Source: Mesocentrotus franciscanus (Eukaryota; Echinodermata; Echinoidea; Camarodonta; Strongylocentrotidae). Taken from it: a stretch of 64,000 nucleotides of DNA. The stretch is taken from NCBI GenBank assembly GCA_037976565.1, contig CP137668.1, positions 36,594,088 to 36,658,087 on the forward strand, read 5' to 3'. The notes under the pieces are model-generated. The model saw only the letters and a list, made by a program, of their open reading frames with translations, was not told the DNA's origin and searched no databases. The position numbers and the translations under genes are program-made. Shown here one piece after another: positions 1 to 10,779 of this stretch (position 1 is its first letter; each line of letters begins with the position of its first letter).

Positions 1-1037
1 CTGACATATAAAAACATACCGATAATAAACCTGCAGATGGACATCGATTTCTCCGGCTATCGCTTCATCTTGTTTGTATCGCATGAGAAAAACGAAGCAT
101 AAATAAAAGATAAGACCCCATAATGAAAATAAATATTAATGGCAGGGCTGACCGTAATGGGGACAAGGATGCCGTGACATGCAGACGTAAAGGTGGAATC
201 AAATGAACATCGTCTGTTCACAGCCAGAAGGGCGTTAACTATGTGTAAAAAATATATGAGTTAACGCCCTTCTGTCTCCAAACAGACAACATTTTTGTTT
301 TCCTCTCGATGCAAGGGGATATTCTGAAATATTTAAGAAGGGTACATCGCAATTTTCCACCTTGGCTTCTATTTCTACCAGAACGAATCGTAACCTTTAC
401 GGCATAACTTGGTCTGCAGCCTGAATCTAGCATACATCTATATCATTATCTTTTCTAGATGTATAAAGCTACATGAATACATTATTAAACTCCAAGGTTT
501 ACCACGTTTTTTCAGATTATTGATTTTCAAGCCTAATTGAGTGTCACTTAGCATACATTTATTGTTGAAGCGTGTACCTAATGAAAACGAAGTGTTTCCT
601 TTCATTGCTTTGGTCGTATATCCTCCCCATGTTGGTCCTCTAACACCAGGACAATGAGTAGCTACATAGCATCAACATCAACAACAAACCGCCCACTATA
701 CTCGCATGGTCATACCTGGTATATAGATTAAATTCCTATGGTCTATTTGGCGAATTAATATTTTGAAAAAGGATGCTGTCTGTTCTACTTGAATATGTTT
801 GAGGTAAAGTACAGTGTTTCATTTTAGTTGTAAGGATAATATTAAATGTCGGTTATGGCGGGAAATAAAATCTCATGAAACCAAGCGACACTCACAATCA
901 ACGATATTCGAGACTACAAATTAATGAAACGTGTGCCAGACAATTTTGTTAGAAATTAGTTAATTAGCTCAGTAAGGAAAGAAGAAAGATGAGCACTGAT
1001 AAAGAAATCAAGCGAGTTGTCCCGATCCAAGTTCATA

Positions 1038-1424
1038 ATGCCTGTAGCACACGGCGTAATTTCGATTGCGTTATTACCTGCGCTCATTCTACGAATGCAG
1101 TTAACCCTTACGTCAGTAATTAAACGCAATGTTTGCACTGTTCATTTTGTAATAATTTGTGTACGATGGCATCCTCACGTGGAGCGTCAAAGACCGTATC
1201 GGTCGCTGACGCCGTCTTACGTCAGGGAAATAGGGACTTTTAGATTTTACACGACGAGAACGTGGACTGCCACGGTGACATCCTTTTAAGGTAATGTGAC
1301 GTCCTTTTAAGGCACTGCCGGGCACGGGCCAGTGCCTGGAAAGAATGGCACACGTTGCAGTCCACTACGTCGACGTGCAAATCTAAAAGTCCCTAATGAC
1401 GCCTCATGTGCAACGGGCCTAACA
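1038..1424 (+). mobile_element. TIR-bearing MITE family, copy A (interrupted by a nested MITE)
   Basis: The left end (ATGCCTGTAGCACACGGCG) is an imperfect inverted match to the right end, whose reverse complement begins ATGTTAGGCCCGTTGCACAT. The inside shares ordered blocks with copy D at 4874-5126: atttcgattg, acctgcgct, gcactgttcattttt and a Tyr-like tacgtca block. Without the nested 165-bp insert it would be about 220 bp. No coding capacity is visible. Superfamily and target duplication were not resolved because the copies are diverged. Confidence 0.6.
1231..1395. mobile_element. 165-bp MITE with long inverted repeats, inserted at TA within copy A
   Basis: The ends are TAGGGACTTTTAGATTT on the left and AAATCTAAAAGTCCCTA on the right, perfect inverted repeats that extend imperfectly to about 45 bp. 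TA flanks both sides, as expected for Tc1/mariner-type insertion. The centre has a 22-bp direct repeat (gtgacatccttttaagg and gtgacgtccttttaagg) and an inner hairpin AGGCACTG/CAGTGCCT. Copy D of the host repeat lacks the insert, which gives a paralogous empty site. Confidence 0.78.
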
Positions 1425-1525
1425 TGGGGTATCACTCATATGAAATGTGTGTTTTCAGTGAATGTATTTCCCAGCGAGTTTTCATTAACAGTAAATACTT
1501 TCTGATAATAAAAATAAACATCTAT

Positions 1526-1567
1526 GGCATGATAAGCAATTGATAAGGCATGATAAGCAATTGATAA
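1526..1567. repeat. 21-bp tandem duplication (two exact copies)
   Basis: The unit ggcatgataagcaattgataa is repeated exactly at 1526-1546 and 1547-1567 (written here only in part: ggcatgataagcaattgat). It is probably a replication slippage product. Confidence 0.9.
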
Positions 1568-1708
1568 TAGATTTTAGACAGTTTCTCTCAAAATTTATTG
1601 ATAGTACCAAAACTCTCAAGAAAAATTGAGAAGAAGCGGTTTGGCTCCGTCAGTTAAAGCGTCTGCTTATCGTAGCAGAGATGGAAAAACGAAATGCTAG
1701 TTGAACAC

Positions 1709-1910
1709 AAGGGGCCACTTTTCTGATGTGAGAGTGCGTCAGAAATGGACGCGGTCTTTGCGTGCCATGTGAAAGTAAAATCGTAACCAAAGTGAATGTA
1801 TAATGAACACTTCAAAAGTTGCGTTGAATTATTCATGTATAGGCTGCTTCCCTGCACAGACTCGATTAGCGCAGGTAAAAACGATCAGAATGACATGTGC
1901 AACCGGCCAT
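1709..1910 (-). mobile_element. TIR-bearing MITE family, copy B (inverted relative to A)
   Basis: On the minus strand it reads ATGGCCGGTTGCACATGTCA, then tacctgcgctaatc, aacgcaac, tgttcatt, cacatggcacgcaaagaccg and tctgacgca. These blocks occur in the same order as in copies A and D. The far end near 1709 is degraded. There is no open frame of note. Confidence 0.5.
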
Positions 1911-2015
1911 GATTCTTAGTGTGTTAGGTGTCCATTGGTTTTATGTACTATTAAAGACATAAAATATTTAATTAAAACGGTACTCAATAGATTTAACTTC
2001 ATATCGACTCACCGC

Positions 2016-2023
2016 CCTGTCAA
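2016..2023. repeat. 8-bp target-site duplication, left copy
   Basis: cctgtcaa lies directly outside the left terminus of the hAT-type element and is repeated at 3554-3561. Confidence 0.88.
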
Positions 2024-2184
2024 CAGGGGCGTCGCTAGACCTTTTTCAGTGGGGGGTGTAGAGGCCACCGAATACCGACAAAACTAGCCACCAATTACCG
2101 ACAATTATATTAATGCTAATGTCCCAATATCAAAGCGCGCTCCCTATAGGGGTTGGGTGCAGGGACGGGGCTGTTTCCCCTCCA

Positions 2185-2998
2185 GCGGGAGGTGCGGAAG
2201 CTTTGTCGTTTCATTAACTTATTAGGGAAACAAGACGATTCGTTGTATCGTTCTCGACTCTCAGTATTTCTTGTCTAAATTCAGTTCCCCCCTTCCCGCG
2301 CGAAGCGCGGAAGCTTTGACGTTTCATTAAATTATTAGAGAAAGGATACCGTTCTCGACTCTAAATCCTTGTCTGAATTCAGTTTCACCCCTTCCGCGCG
2401 AAGCGCGGAAGCTTTGACGTTTCATTAAATTATTAAAGAAAGAAGACGATTCGTTGTACCGTTCTCGACTCTTAATCCTTGTATAAACTCAGTTCCCCCT
2501 CCCGCGCGAAGCGCGGAAACTTTGAAGTTTCATTAAATTATCAGAGAAAGAAGACGATTCGTTGTACTCGTTCTCGACTCTAAATCCATGTCTGAATTCA
2601 GTTCCCCCTCCCGCGCGAAGCTCGGAAGCTTTGACATTTCATTAAATTATCAGAGAAAGAAGACGACTCTTAATCCTTATCTGAATTCAGTTTTTCCCCC
2701 TCCCGCGCGAATCGCGGAAACTTTGACGTTGCATTAAATTATCAGAGAAAGAAGACGATTCGTTGTACCGTTCTCGACTCTTAATCCTTGTCTGAATTCA
2801 GTTCCCCCCTCCCGCGCAAAGCGCGGAAGCTTTGACGTTTCATTAAATTATCAGAGAAAGAAGACGACTCTTAATCCTTGTCTGAATTCAGTTTTCCCCC
2901 CTCCCGCGCGAAGCGCGGAAACTTTGACGTTGCATTAAAGTATTAGAGAAAGAAGACGATTCATTGTACCGTTCTCGGCTCTTAATCATTGTCTGAAT
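2185..2998. repeat. Tandem array of about eight ~90-110-bp units with a GC hairpin, inside the hAT-type element
   Basis: Each unit carries the perfect hairpin CCGCGC-GAA-GCGCGG (or a variant), followed by a segment like ggaagctttgacgtttcatt, then agagaaagaagacgattcg, gttctcgactc, aatccttgtctgaattcag and a short C-run. Units begin near 2190, 2297, 2392, 2502, 2611, 2701, 2812 and 2903. Two units lack the segment between aagacga and ctcttaatcc and are about 90 bp long. The array sits wholly within the transposon. Its age differs between units: the hairpin is intact in some and broken by single changes in others. Confidence 0.88.
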
Positions 2999-3219
2999 TT
3001 TCAAAAATGTTTCTTTGTCCAATAAAATTAATAGTCACAGTTCATATGGAAAAAAAATTGCCGGCCGACCGACATATTAATACATCTCACCGACTTCAAA
3101 CTTCTGCATTGATATAGTACACGAGGATCGAGCAAGAATACCGACACACCTGACCCGACACAGCAACATATCTATGCGTATCTTTCTTGCTCCCTCGACG
3201 AGGCGACTGCACCCAACAA

Positions 3220-3475
3220 CCCCCTCTCTCTTACTCCCACCCCTCCTCTCTCAGGCTCTTACCCCCCTTCTCCCTCTCCTCTATTTCATCCCAGTTTCTT
3301 TTGTTTCCCTTTTCTCTTTTTTTTCCCTTATCTCCTTTTCTTTCTTTTCCTTTCTTTCCTCTCCTTCCTCTTTTCTTTTTCTCTTTTTTTTCCTTCTCTT
3401 CTCTTTCCTTTCTTTTTTTCTTTTCTTTCCCTTTCCCTTTCCTTTTTCCCCTCCCCCTTTTTCTCATTTTTCCCG
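3220..3475. repeat. Polypyrimidine (C/T) tract in the hAT-type element
   Basis: This stretch is nearly pure C and T on the plus strand. It creates long but meaningless open frames on both strands (Ser/Phe/Leu-rich on plus, Lys/Glu/Arg-rich on minus). It is a purine/pyrimidine mirror-type sequence able in principle to form triplex DNA. Confidence 0.85.
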
Positions 3476-3553
3476 ACGGCAGCGCAATTTTACCGACAAT
3501 ATCCTGACAGGTGGGGGGGTGTCGCACCCACACCCCCTCTATCGACGCCCCTG

Positions 3554-3561
3554 CCTGTCAA
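3554..3561. repeat. 8-bp target-site duplication, right copy
   Basis: cctgtcaa lies directly outside the right terminus of the hAT-type element and is identical to 2016-2023. Confidence 0.88.
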
Positions 3562-3737
3562 ACTATATTGAAAGGAACTAAAAGCGAGAAGAAGAAAAAT
3601 TTATCGATGTTAGATAACGAGTATAAGGCGAGCTATGAAGTTCTAGCTTGATTCGGGGGGGGGGGTATTGCTTTTAAATTGGTTGTACGACACTTGCTCC
3701 TGTGAAAATGGCGATTTCCTACATTAGTTCTTCAGTT

Positions 3738-3830
3738 CAACCCTAAACCCAACATTGTATCTAACCCTTACACTAACCCTAAACTTAACCTAAAACCCAA
3801 TTGCAACCCTAAACCTAACCCTATATAATG
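3738..3830. repeat. Degenerate telomere-like (CCCTAA) segment
   Basis: Blocks such as aaccctaaacc, ctaaccctta, ctaaccctaaac and aaccctaaacctaaccct recur over about 90 bp, separated by spacers. Echinoderm telomeres use TTAGGG, so this may be an old interstitial telomeric remnant. It could equally be a common intergenic CTAACC-rich repeat. Confidence 0.5.
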
Positions 3831-4469
3831 TCCGGAGCAGTTGTCGCAGAAATAAAATGTCGGGTAATCATTAAGTTAATCAGTTGTGTCGAGTTTGGAG
3901 AGAGTAGACTAATCCCTGTATAGACAGAAATAGCGGGTAATTTGTCAATATCTACTCAAGACTCTGCACAACAGTCTCATTAAAATCTAAGAGTATAACA
4001 CAATTTCATTTAGAACAAGGGAAAGCCCTCTATCTAGAAGTAGGTTAGAGCGTATGAACGGGAATGATTCTCTTTTGTGACATCACGAAAGTGGGCGCGC
4101 GCGACTCAAACTTTCCTTTCAGTGTAATTTGAAAGGCCTGTGAATCTTGATAAATTAGTTGTTCATTTAATGGGATGATGTATCTCTTGTAACTCAGGTA
4201 AATCGATGCACATAAATGAATAACATTTTGCTACGTACTTTTCATGGAGAACACATTTGGCCAATAAATCATATTTTTGGTGATTTTAGAGAAAGCCATT
4301 TCGAATTTATAGGAGTCATCTGTTGAGAAGAAGAGCGCTATTTATTTACGAAGAAATTAAGTTTACCAACAGGATGTTTTCAATCCAAACACTTTGTAAT
4401 TTATGCTTCTCGTTACAAGTGACAGCACCGAAGATTACTGCCGCCATGGACATGGTCACTGTACATTTT

Positions 4470-4605
4470 CTCGTCCGAAGCACACGAGCCTCCATTTCCC
4501 TGACGTTGCGTCAGCGAATGGCGCGGTCTTTGACATACCATGTGAAAGTATTGTCCTTAAATCAAGATTGTATGAAAACCTCGTCTCCGTGCAAATAAGG
4601 GCACA
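4470..4605 (-). mobile_element. TIR-bearing MITE family, probable partial copy C
   Basis: The block tgacgttgcgtcagcgaatg, followed by gcggtctttg and accatgtgaaagta, matches the corresponding part of copy B (gcggtctttg, ccatgtgaaagta) in the same orientation. Only the inner half is clear and the ends were not resolved. Confidence 0.4.
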
Positions 4606-4873
4606 TGAACATGAAGGGTGTGGGCACCACTCACATTCTATAATGATGGTGTTTGTCGCAGTCGTGTGAACGAACTTGATACTACGATGTGACTTTCTTC
4701 GGCATCGATTTCATTGATTTCCTTGTATCTTCGTGATTGATATGTCATGACCAACCCATTACTCAGCCCGTTTGTCTATCTTCCTAATACAGCATAATGA
4801 TATTGCGATCTTCACAATGAACATTAAAGGAAAGTAGATGCAAGTCGTGTAAGTAGGAAAGGACCAAACACGT

Positions 4874-5126
4874 ATCCCTGCTACGAACCAGGCGCCATTT
4901 CGATTGTTACTATAATCATCGTTAATATTTTCGTTATCACCTGCGCTTATCAAGCCTGTGTAGACAAATGATGCATACGCCACTGATTCAACTGAATGTC
5001 TGCACTGTTCATTTTTGCATCCACTTTGTTTTTACAACGTCACACTCATCTGCCGCGTTAAAAAGTGCACCAGTCGCCGAGACAGTCCTACGTCAAGCAA
5101 TTGACGCATCGTATGCAACAGGCATA
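4874..5126 (+). mobile_element. TIR-bearing MITE family, copy D (uninterrupted)
   Basis: It starts ATCCCTGCTACGAACCAGGC and ends so that the reverse complement begins TTATGCCTGTTGCATACG. The inner blocks (ccatttcgattg, cacctgcgctta, ctgcactgttcattttt, tcctacgtca, ttgacgca) follow the order seen in copy A. At the position where copy A holds the 165-bp insert, copy D runs straight through as caattgacgcat. Confidence 0.55.
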
Positions 5127-5129
5127 AGG

Positions 5130-7420
5130 CCCGGCGCGTATTTACGTGTGGTGTCATTTGACATAAAACATGTATTAGTAATGATTTTTTTCAACTTCGA
5201 ACCATTTAGATATTGCACTTTACTCCTCTCCTCATGTCCTTCCCTAGTTTTAGAATTCTGTTCCCGTAAAGTATGGCGTCGTGGCATAGCATCTCCGAAT
5301 CCCATCTTCTAATGAATTCCGAAGCGATACTTTGTCAGATTCAATGAAGCACAATCATACCAATCAATCTACCCGGTTCTAATAGACCAATCACTCATTC
5401 AACAAACCTATAGTACTAAGTAATAAGCAGTGACCATTAAAGGTACGAACTAACTTTTGAAGAAACATGAAAATGGTTTTTAAATGTTATGGTGAGCAAG
5501 ATTATGTATAAAACTCTCTTGAAACTTGACAGTTGCGTTAACTTATCGTGATATATAATTCTTATTATTCATATTAGAAATCAACATTGATTTCCTTACC
5601 AAAGGTTCAGAGCTTTCTCAGAACTTCGTGGATTGTTTTTCTTATCTTACAAGAAAAATATAAAGTAATTCAACCAAATACCAAAACCTCTCTCAAATCG
5701 GTAACGTTTGGAAATAAAAAGTCACTTCACAATAAAACTGTCCACAGTCAGTGGGTGGACGCTTACATACCACTCACTACGGCGGCAATCTTTAATGACA
5801 GTTGAACACTGAAGACTTATTCCGCATATTTATTTTACCGAAGAGAGTTTTAGAACCGCTCCTAATTTCAAGATTATAGTTGTGTTTTATGTAATGCAAA
5901 ACCGCACTGTATCTTGAAATTATAACACATTTTATTTCATAATTAAAAAAAATCCCATTTACCAAGTAGCTTTATGACAAGATCTTTTGATTAGACGCAC
6001 CGTACTTATTGTAAAAAATAGCAACATTTACCACAGCGGAGAATGCTTGGATTTCGAAGGAAACGTAGAACGACGTAGCATTACACGCTATTTAGTTATT
6101 CTTACATTTCCGAGTAACAGAGTATCTGGTAAAGAATGGCACAACGGTTGTTTTGTGTTAACCAGTAAAGAATAACTGAATAGCTCGATCGCAAAGACGT
6201 TCAAGAACTTAATAGAGGGCAATTTGAATACTATTTTGTATTACATATAGAATTCATGTTCAGGTTATGTAATATGTCAGTGTCATGTCCGCAGAAAGCG
6301 ATTAAACTTGACTTAGGTTGAGTTTTCGAAACTCTGCAATCGTGTTGAATGTATTATGGGATGACTGGCGTTATCGTATAAACAAAGAAACAGCTTACAG
6401 GCAGAATGGGCGGTAATTGGATATTGCAATTAAAAGCTATACTATGAACGATAAATCAATAATAAAACGAGAGAGAGAAGGGGTCATTTATCTAACCGAG
6501 TGTATCTTATGGCATCGTTTCATCTAGAGACGCCATTCACGCCAAATCGGTCAACCGCGGAGAATAGATTCGTCTGACCCGATGATAGATCGGTAAACAA
6601 GTATTTGTTTACACCGCCATTAGTGAAATTACCATGGCTATGATTGGAACCATGTTTACCTTTTACCATGTGCCAGTCATTGTTCATTGATGTTAAGTAA
6701 GTCCCTCGAAGGCATCATGTTGACATGCCCATTAGCGTTGTAGGTTTTGATGCTCCTTAGCCCTCATATCCAATGTGAAAATGAAGATACTTAGATTGGC
6801 ATACCTTTTTGTATCCATAAATGCCCAAATGATCAAAGAATGCTAAAGAGCAGGCAGATTTTCATGTATGCACAATCTTCCAATATTTGTTTTAAGCCCT
6901 CGATTTAGACACAAAGAGTGGTCGAGAAATAGGAGATTTGCAATCAGTTGCGCGTACAGATATACTTCGATATACCCTTATAGGACCGTCCATGTTGGAT
7001 GTGGAATTTTAGACAAAGACGTTGAAGTTAGAATATGACATTGGGTTGAAATGTTTTACATCGATCGATTCGGGGTCAGTTTCCACCGATTTGCTTAGAC
7101 AAAACACCATATCGATTATCCAACATCAGGATGATGAATGATACCGAAAGAATAATTGAGTTTAGGAGAAAAGGTATCAGATTCCATAGTGAAGAGTAAA
7201 TACAATTGAGTCACCTATCACGAACTCTAAACATGCTACATCTCAGTTCTATAATATCGAATGGAATCTATCCGAGGAGGAAGTTATTTTGGAAAAGCTG
7301 TAAATATTTTTTTTCAAAAGATGAGGAATAAAGAATTTTCGAGGAGGTTGTATATCATACCCCTTTCAAACAGGGGGAAACGTAATTTGATTTTTGTTTT
7401 CGCTGGACTGGCAGAAACGA
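5130..7420. other. Unassigned AT-rich DNA
   Basis: No convincing gene, transposon end or RNA was recognised. Short frames (for example 5587-5805) are uninformative and have no family resemblance. Confidence 0.5.
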
Positions 7421-7423
7421 AAT

Positions 7424-7690
7424 GAAATTCTGTGTTGACGCCAAACGATATAGCAACGTTTCAACAACTCCCACCTCCCTGTTTCAATACTTCGCTTTTT
7501 CCTTTTCCTGGCCGTTGTGTCCTGAACACTACAAAGGAATGAATAAGGAGTTGATAAATACTTACGAGGAGTGGGAGAACCGAAAAGAAGAACAAAATTT
7601 GTTTTGACGCCAAATAACATTGCAACACAATAGGTTTTTTCATTTTCTTCGATGTTGCGTCCTAAACACTACACAAATGATGATAATTTC
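7424..7690. repeat. Diverged direct duplication of ~100-135 bp
   Basis: The order of blocks at 7430-7560 (tgttgacgccaaacgatat, gcaac, ctttttccttttcctggc, gttgtgtcctgaacactaca, aatgaat) is repeated at 7600-7690 (tgttttgacgccaaataaca, gcaac, ttttttcattttcttcga, gttgcgtcctaaacactaca, aatgatg). The two copies are separated by a few dozen bases. The source is unknown. Overlapping frames on both strands are by-products. Confidence 0.6.
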
Positions 7691-8629
7691 ATTCATTGAA
7701 ACAATCGGTCTACATGTTCGCTGTATCGACATAACCCGTTTACAAAATATTCAAATGGCATTATGTGATAGGGTGGGTAGGATAAAAACATCCTATCATA
7801 TTGGAGAGTTGGATCACTATATTCAACTGTTGAATACAGTTCTTCTCTTTCCCTTTTTTGTTTGCCTCTGTCGCTTTCTCTCTCCTTCTTTCCTCCCCTT
7901 CTCCTCCACCTTTATTCCAGTTTGTCTTCTCATAATAGCCAAACAATCACTCCATAACAAGATGTGCTCTCTTATAAATGCACCTCCTACCACAATCCTA
8001 AGTTTACAGACACAAAACAGCGTTCAGATATCTTGAATTAAAAGTGGAATAATGAAATATTCGTTGAAATAAGTCGTATCGAATGTCAGACGTGTGACAT
8101 GCATCTTGGAGATCGGAAAGACTCGGATCAGACCTGTAACACGACCTCATCTTTTGCATAATATTGGGAAATGAAGACCTCTATGTGTCAGGCACGTAAC
8201 CACTTAGCGGACGTGAAATTGATATTGATCACTGAATGTTTCCCTGTCATGCTCTCGTGAAGTTAGGTGGGGGAAATATCCAAGCTCAAAGCAAAGTTAG
8301 ACTTTAGCAGATCACTCTCGATAATGTATTTATTGTTTTTAAAATGTTAAAATCATATAAAATTGTATTGTGGCAAAATTTCCAGTGACTATTTAAATCT
8401 TGCCTTACCTAAAGCCTATCCCTACCATAATGCAATGTAATGTTAGTACTAAAGCTAAGGTTAGGGTCATTGTTGCGCCCTAGGGCCAGTGTTGAGGTTA
8501 GATGTACTTGTGTCATGGGGTATTCTCCAGATGTTCCAAAGTCTTTCCATGCGTTGTGTTTTTTGTATCGGCCTCTTACTAAACCTGTTTTCGTACATTT
8601 TATACATTGCCCTTTAAGTGGCATATAGA

Positions 8630-8683
8630 ACACATCATGTATTCAGGTATACCTGAACACATCATGTATTCAGGTATACCTGA
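8630..8683. repeat. 27-bp exact tandem duplication, each unit with a 14-bp perfect palindrome
   Basis: Units at 8630-8656 and 8657-8683 are identical, and each ends in the palindrome TCAGGTATACCTGA (8643-8656 and 8670-8683). The same core, GGTATACCTG, occurs twice in tandem at 21071-21090. Confidence 0.92.
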
Positions 8684-9344
8684 AAAATATATGCTAACAT
8701 ATTTTATTGTCAAGGTTGAGGCTCGCGGGGAGGAAATCAAAAGACGTTTCAAGGGACTGCGCCGCTTTGTGCCTTTGAAGTTACGTTGAAATTCTATTCC
8801 CTAACTATACTACTTGATGAATCCATTTATATCCCTTCATCTTTCATTCATTCGCTTTCATTCATGTTTCTAGCTTCTTCCTGTACCTAGTTGTGCTCCT
8901 GAGACGTGTGATTACGTTGGAGGGGGATACGAAAACTTTGTGATAGTCCTTTAATAATAATTGCTTCATTTACGTTGCGTTAAAATTTGAGAGATGGTTT
9001 GCACTCATAGGAGCTAATTTCAATATTTAAATCATGTTTCCCCTTTAGTTAATCATTTTTTTTCTTGTGGAGAACTGTGACACGGTAGACTTGCAAATCG
9101 AATATGGTTCAAAGTCTTTAATACAGAAAAGGACAAAATACAGGCAAAAAGAAGAATTCAAAACAGATTTGACGTGGAGGGTATTTCATATTGATCATTG
9201 CATATACGGGTGTCGACTTTTCCAAAAAATATATTCATTCAAGCCCAGGGCTATTGCCAACTTGTCAGGCGACATGTACATGTCAAAAACAGATAAAAAG
9301 TAGTTGTCTTTTCTGAACATCGGAGTAATGGAACGTAAATTATA

Positions 9345-10320
9345 GATTCCTCAAGGGTTGATTGTCGGACCAGTCCTGTTTACTATGTAAACAACACCAC
9401 TTTGGGACATTTCAGGCCGTTGTGCTATGAATTATCATATCTATGACAATGACAAGCCATTCTAGTGTATGTTGCTTTCAAGCAAGACATTTATTATCTT
9501 GCTGTCTGTTCTCAGATACGGAAATATGCAACAGTTGATGCAGAAAACTCCTGGGAACTATATGATGATAACACCTATTTCTATTCATTGGCCCATGGCA
9601 TAAGCATGTTGGCATAGATCTGCCATAGTGATCTTCCTGATACAGACACTGTGATAGGTTTGGGTATTCATTTCGAGAATTTGCTGAACATGAACTTTAG
9701 CATCTCTGTTACAAGTCATGAACACGAGGATTTGGGGAACGTTGCAATATTCCAGATGTATTTCATCATGAAAGGATTGCTGTTAGACGGTGCTTGCCAA
9801 TTTCTGCTTCTTCTTCTCTCTCATGATTGGAGAGAGTCCTGTACAAGAGTTCTTGTCCCAATAAGACATTGAACCTGATCCTTGAAGAGTCATACTGGCA
9901 TGCAGTGTCAAGAAGAATAGAGTTCAAGTTATTGACATATGTGTCCATTGTTCTTCATAATTGTACACCGGAGTACATTCAGGATCTCTTCGGAAATAAC
10001 CAGAACTCCTATCCTCTTTGCTTCTCTGCCTCTATCATGTTTGGTATCCCCGAACGCAAATCACTTTGCATTTCGCATCTGTTCTGAGAAAACACCCCTG
10101 TAGAAACATTAAATGAATTGAAAATTTCTCAATCAAACCGAAGCAGCTTATGTTTATCCATAGCTATTCATTTAATTCTCCGATATGTGTGTAGTTTAAG
10201 TGAATGCATATTATCACGTTAGCCGTTTAATAATATTTCCTGAAACTCGTCGACCTACTGTACCACTTTGAGTTATATTGTATCAAGCATTGCGCATTGA
10301 ATGTGTTTATTATTATTATT
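9345..10320 (+). pseudogene. 5'-truncated LINE remnant, L2/CR1-like reverse transcriptase C-terminal part
   Basis: Broken frames translate to recognisable reverse transcriptase pieces in order: IPQGLIVGPVLFTM (9347-9388), the thumb-side motif LGIHFENLLNMNF (about 9660-9700) and WHAVSRRIEFKLLTYV (near 9900). These correspond to the PQGSxLGP motif, the LGV..D..L segment and the LHWLPV..RIEFK tail of L2/CR1-group LINEs. The YADD catalytic box region (near 9440) reads YDND and is disrupted. Stops and frameshifts throughout make it non-functional. It ends with a GCGC-containing 3'UTR and a short TTA-repeat tail at about 10303-10320, which suits this LINE group. The 5' half is absent, consistent with truncated reverse transcription. 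Confidence 0.78.
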
Positions 10321-10779
10321 GGTAATGATAAATTGTTTGAGGAATAGACGACTTATAAATTTAGCTTCAAACGTCATTTAAGTGCTCTATGTCATTTGCT
10401 ACCAATGTAACAATATAAAATTAGGATTTAACGTAAGCTACTATCATAAACGTCGAGTGTAGCTGAGTTTGCTTGGTATGGGAAATATCCTACTTCAGGA
10501 TTTGATGAATTACCCTGAGCCACGCTGTTGTGATCTTTATCCATTACTTTTAGATTCTGTCCATTACCTAAGTAGATAAATAATATATCACGCTGTCGCA
10601 GAATTCCACATTCAAATAACAAATCACACGATATGTAATTATATGGTAAAGAGGAAATACATCACAGCTTTGCTAAACCTGTAGGTTTTCAATCCCGTAT
10701 GCATCATATAGATATATGTACTGATTGGATTATAAAATGAGTATTCGATATTAACAGCTTTATGCAAACAAATCTTGTA

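Larger units (their letters stand above)
2024..3553. mobile_element. Non-autonomous hAT-type DNA transposon, 1530 bp
   Basis: The left end reads CAGGGGCGTCGCTAGAC from 2024. The reverse complement of the right end, ending at 3553, reads CAGGGGCGTCGATAGAG, so the termini match at 15 of 17 positions. The element is flanked by a perfect 8-bp duplication, cctgtcaa, at 2016-2023 and 3554-3561. An 8-bp target duplication and CAGGG-type termini are the hallmarks of the hAT superfamily. The motif ccgaca recurs near both ends. No transposase frame is present. The inside consists of a tandem array (about 2185-2998), a spacer, and a long pyrimidine tract (about 3220-3475). Movement would depend on transposase supplied from elsewhere. 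The perfect target duplication suggests a fairly young insertion. Confidence 0.9.

Noticed and set aside
3174..3581. 135-codon plus frame and 100-codon minus frame
   Set aside because: Both are translations of the polypyrimidine tract and right end of the hAT-type element; composition alone explains them.
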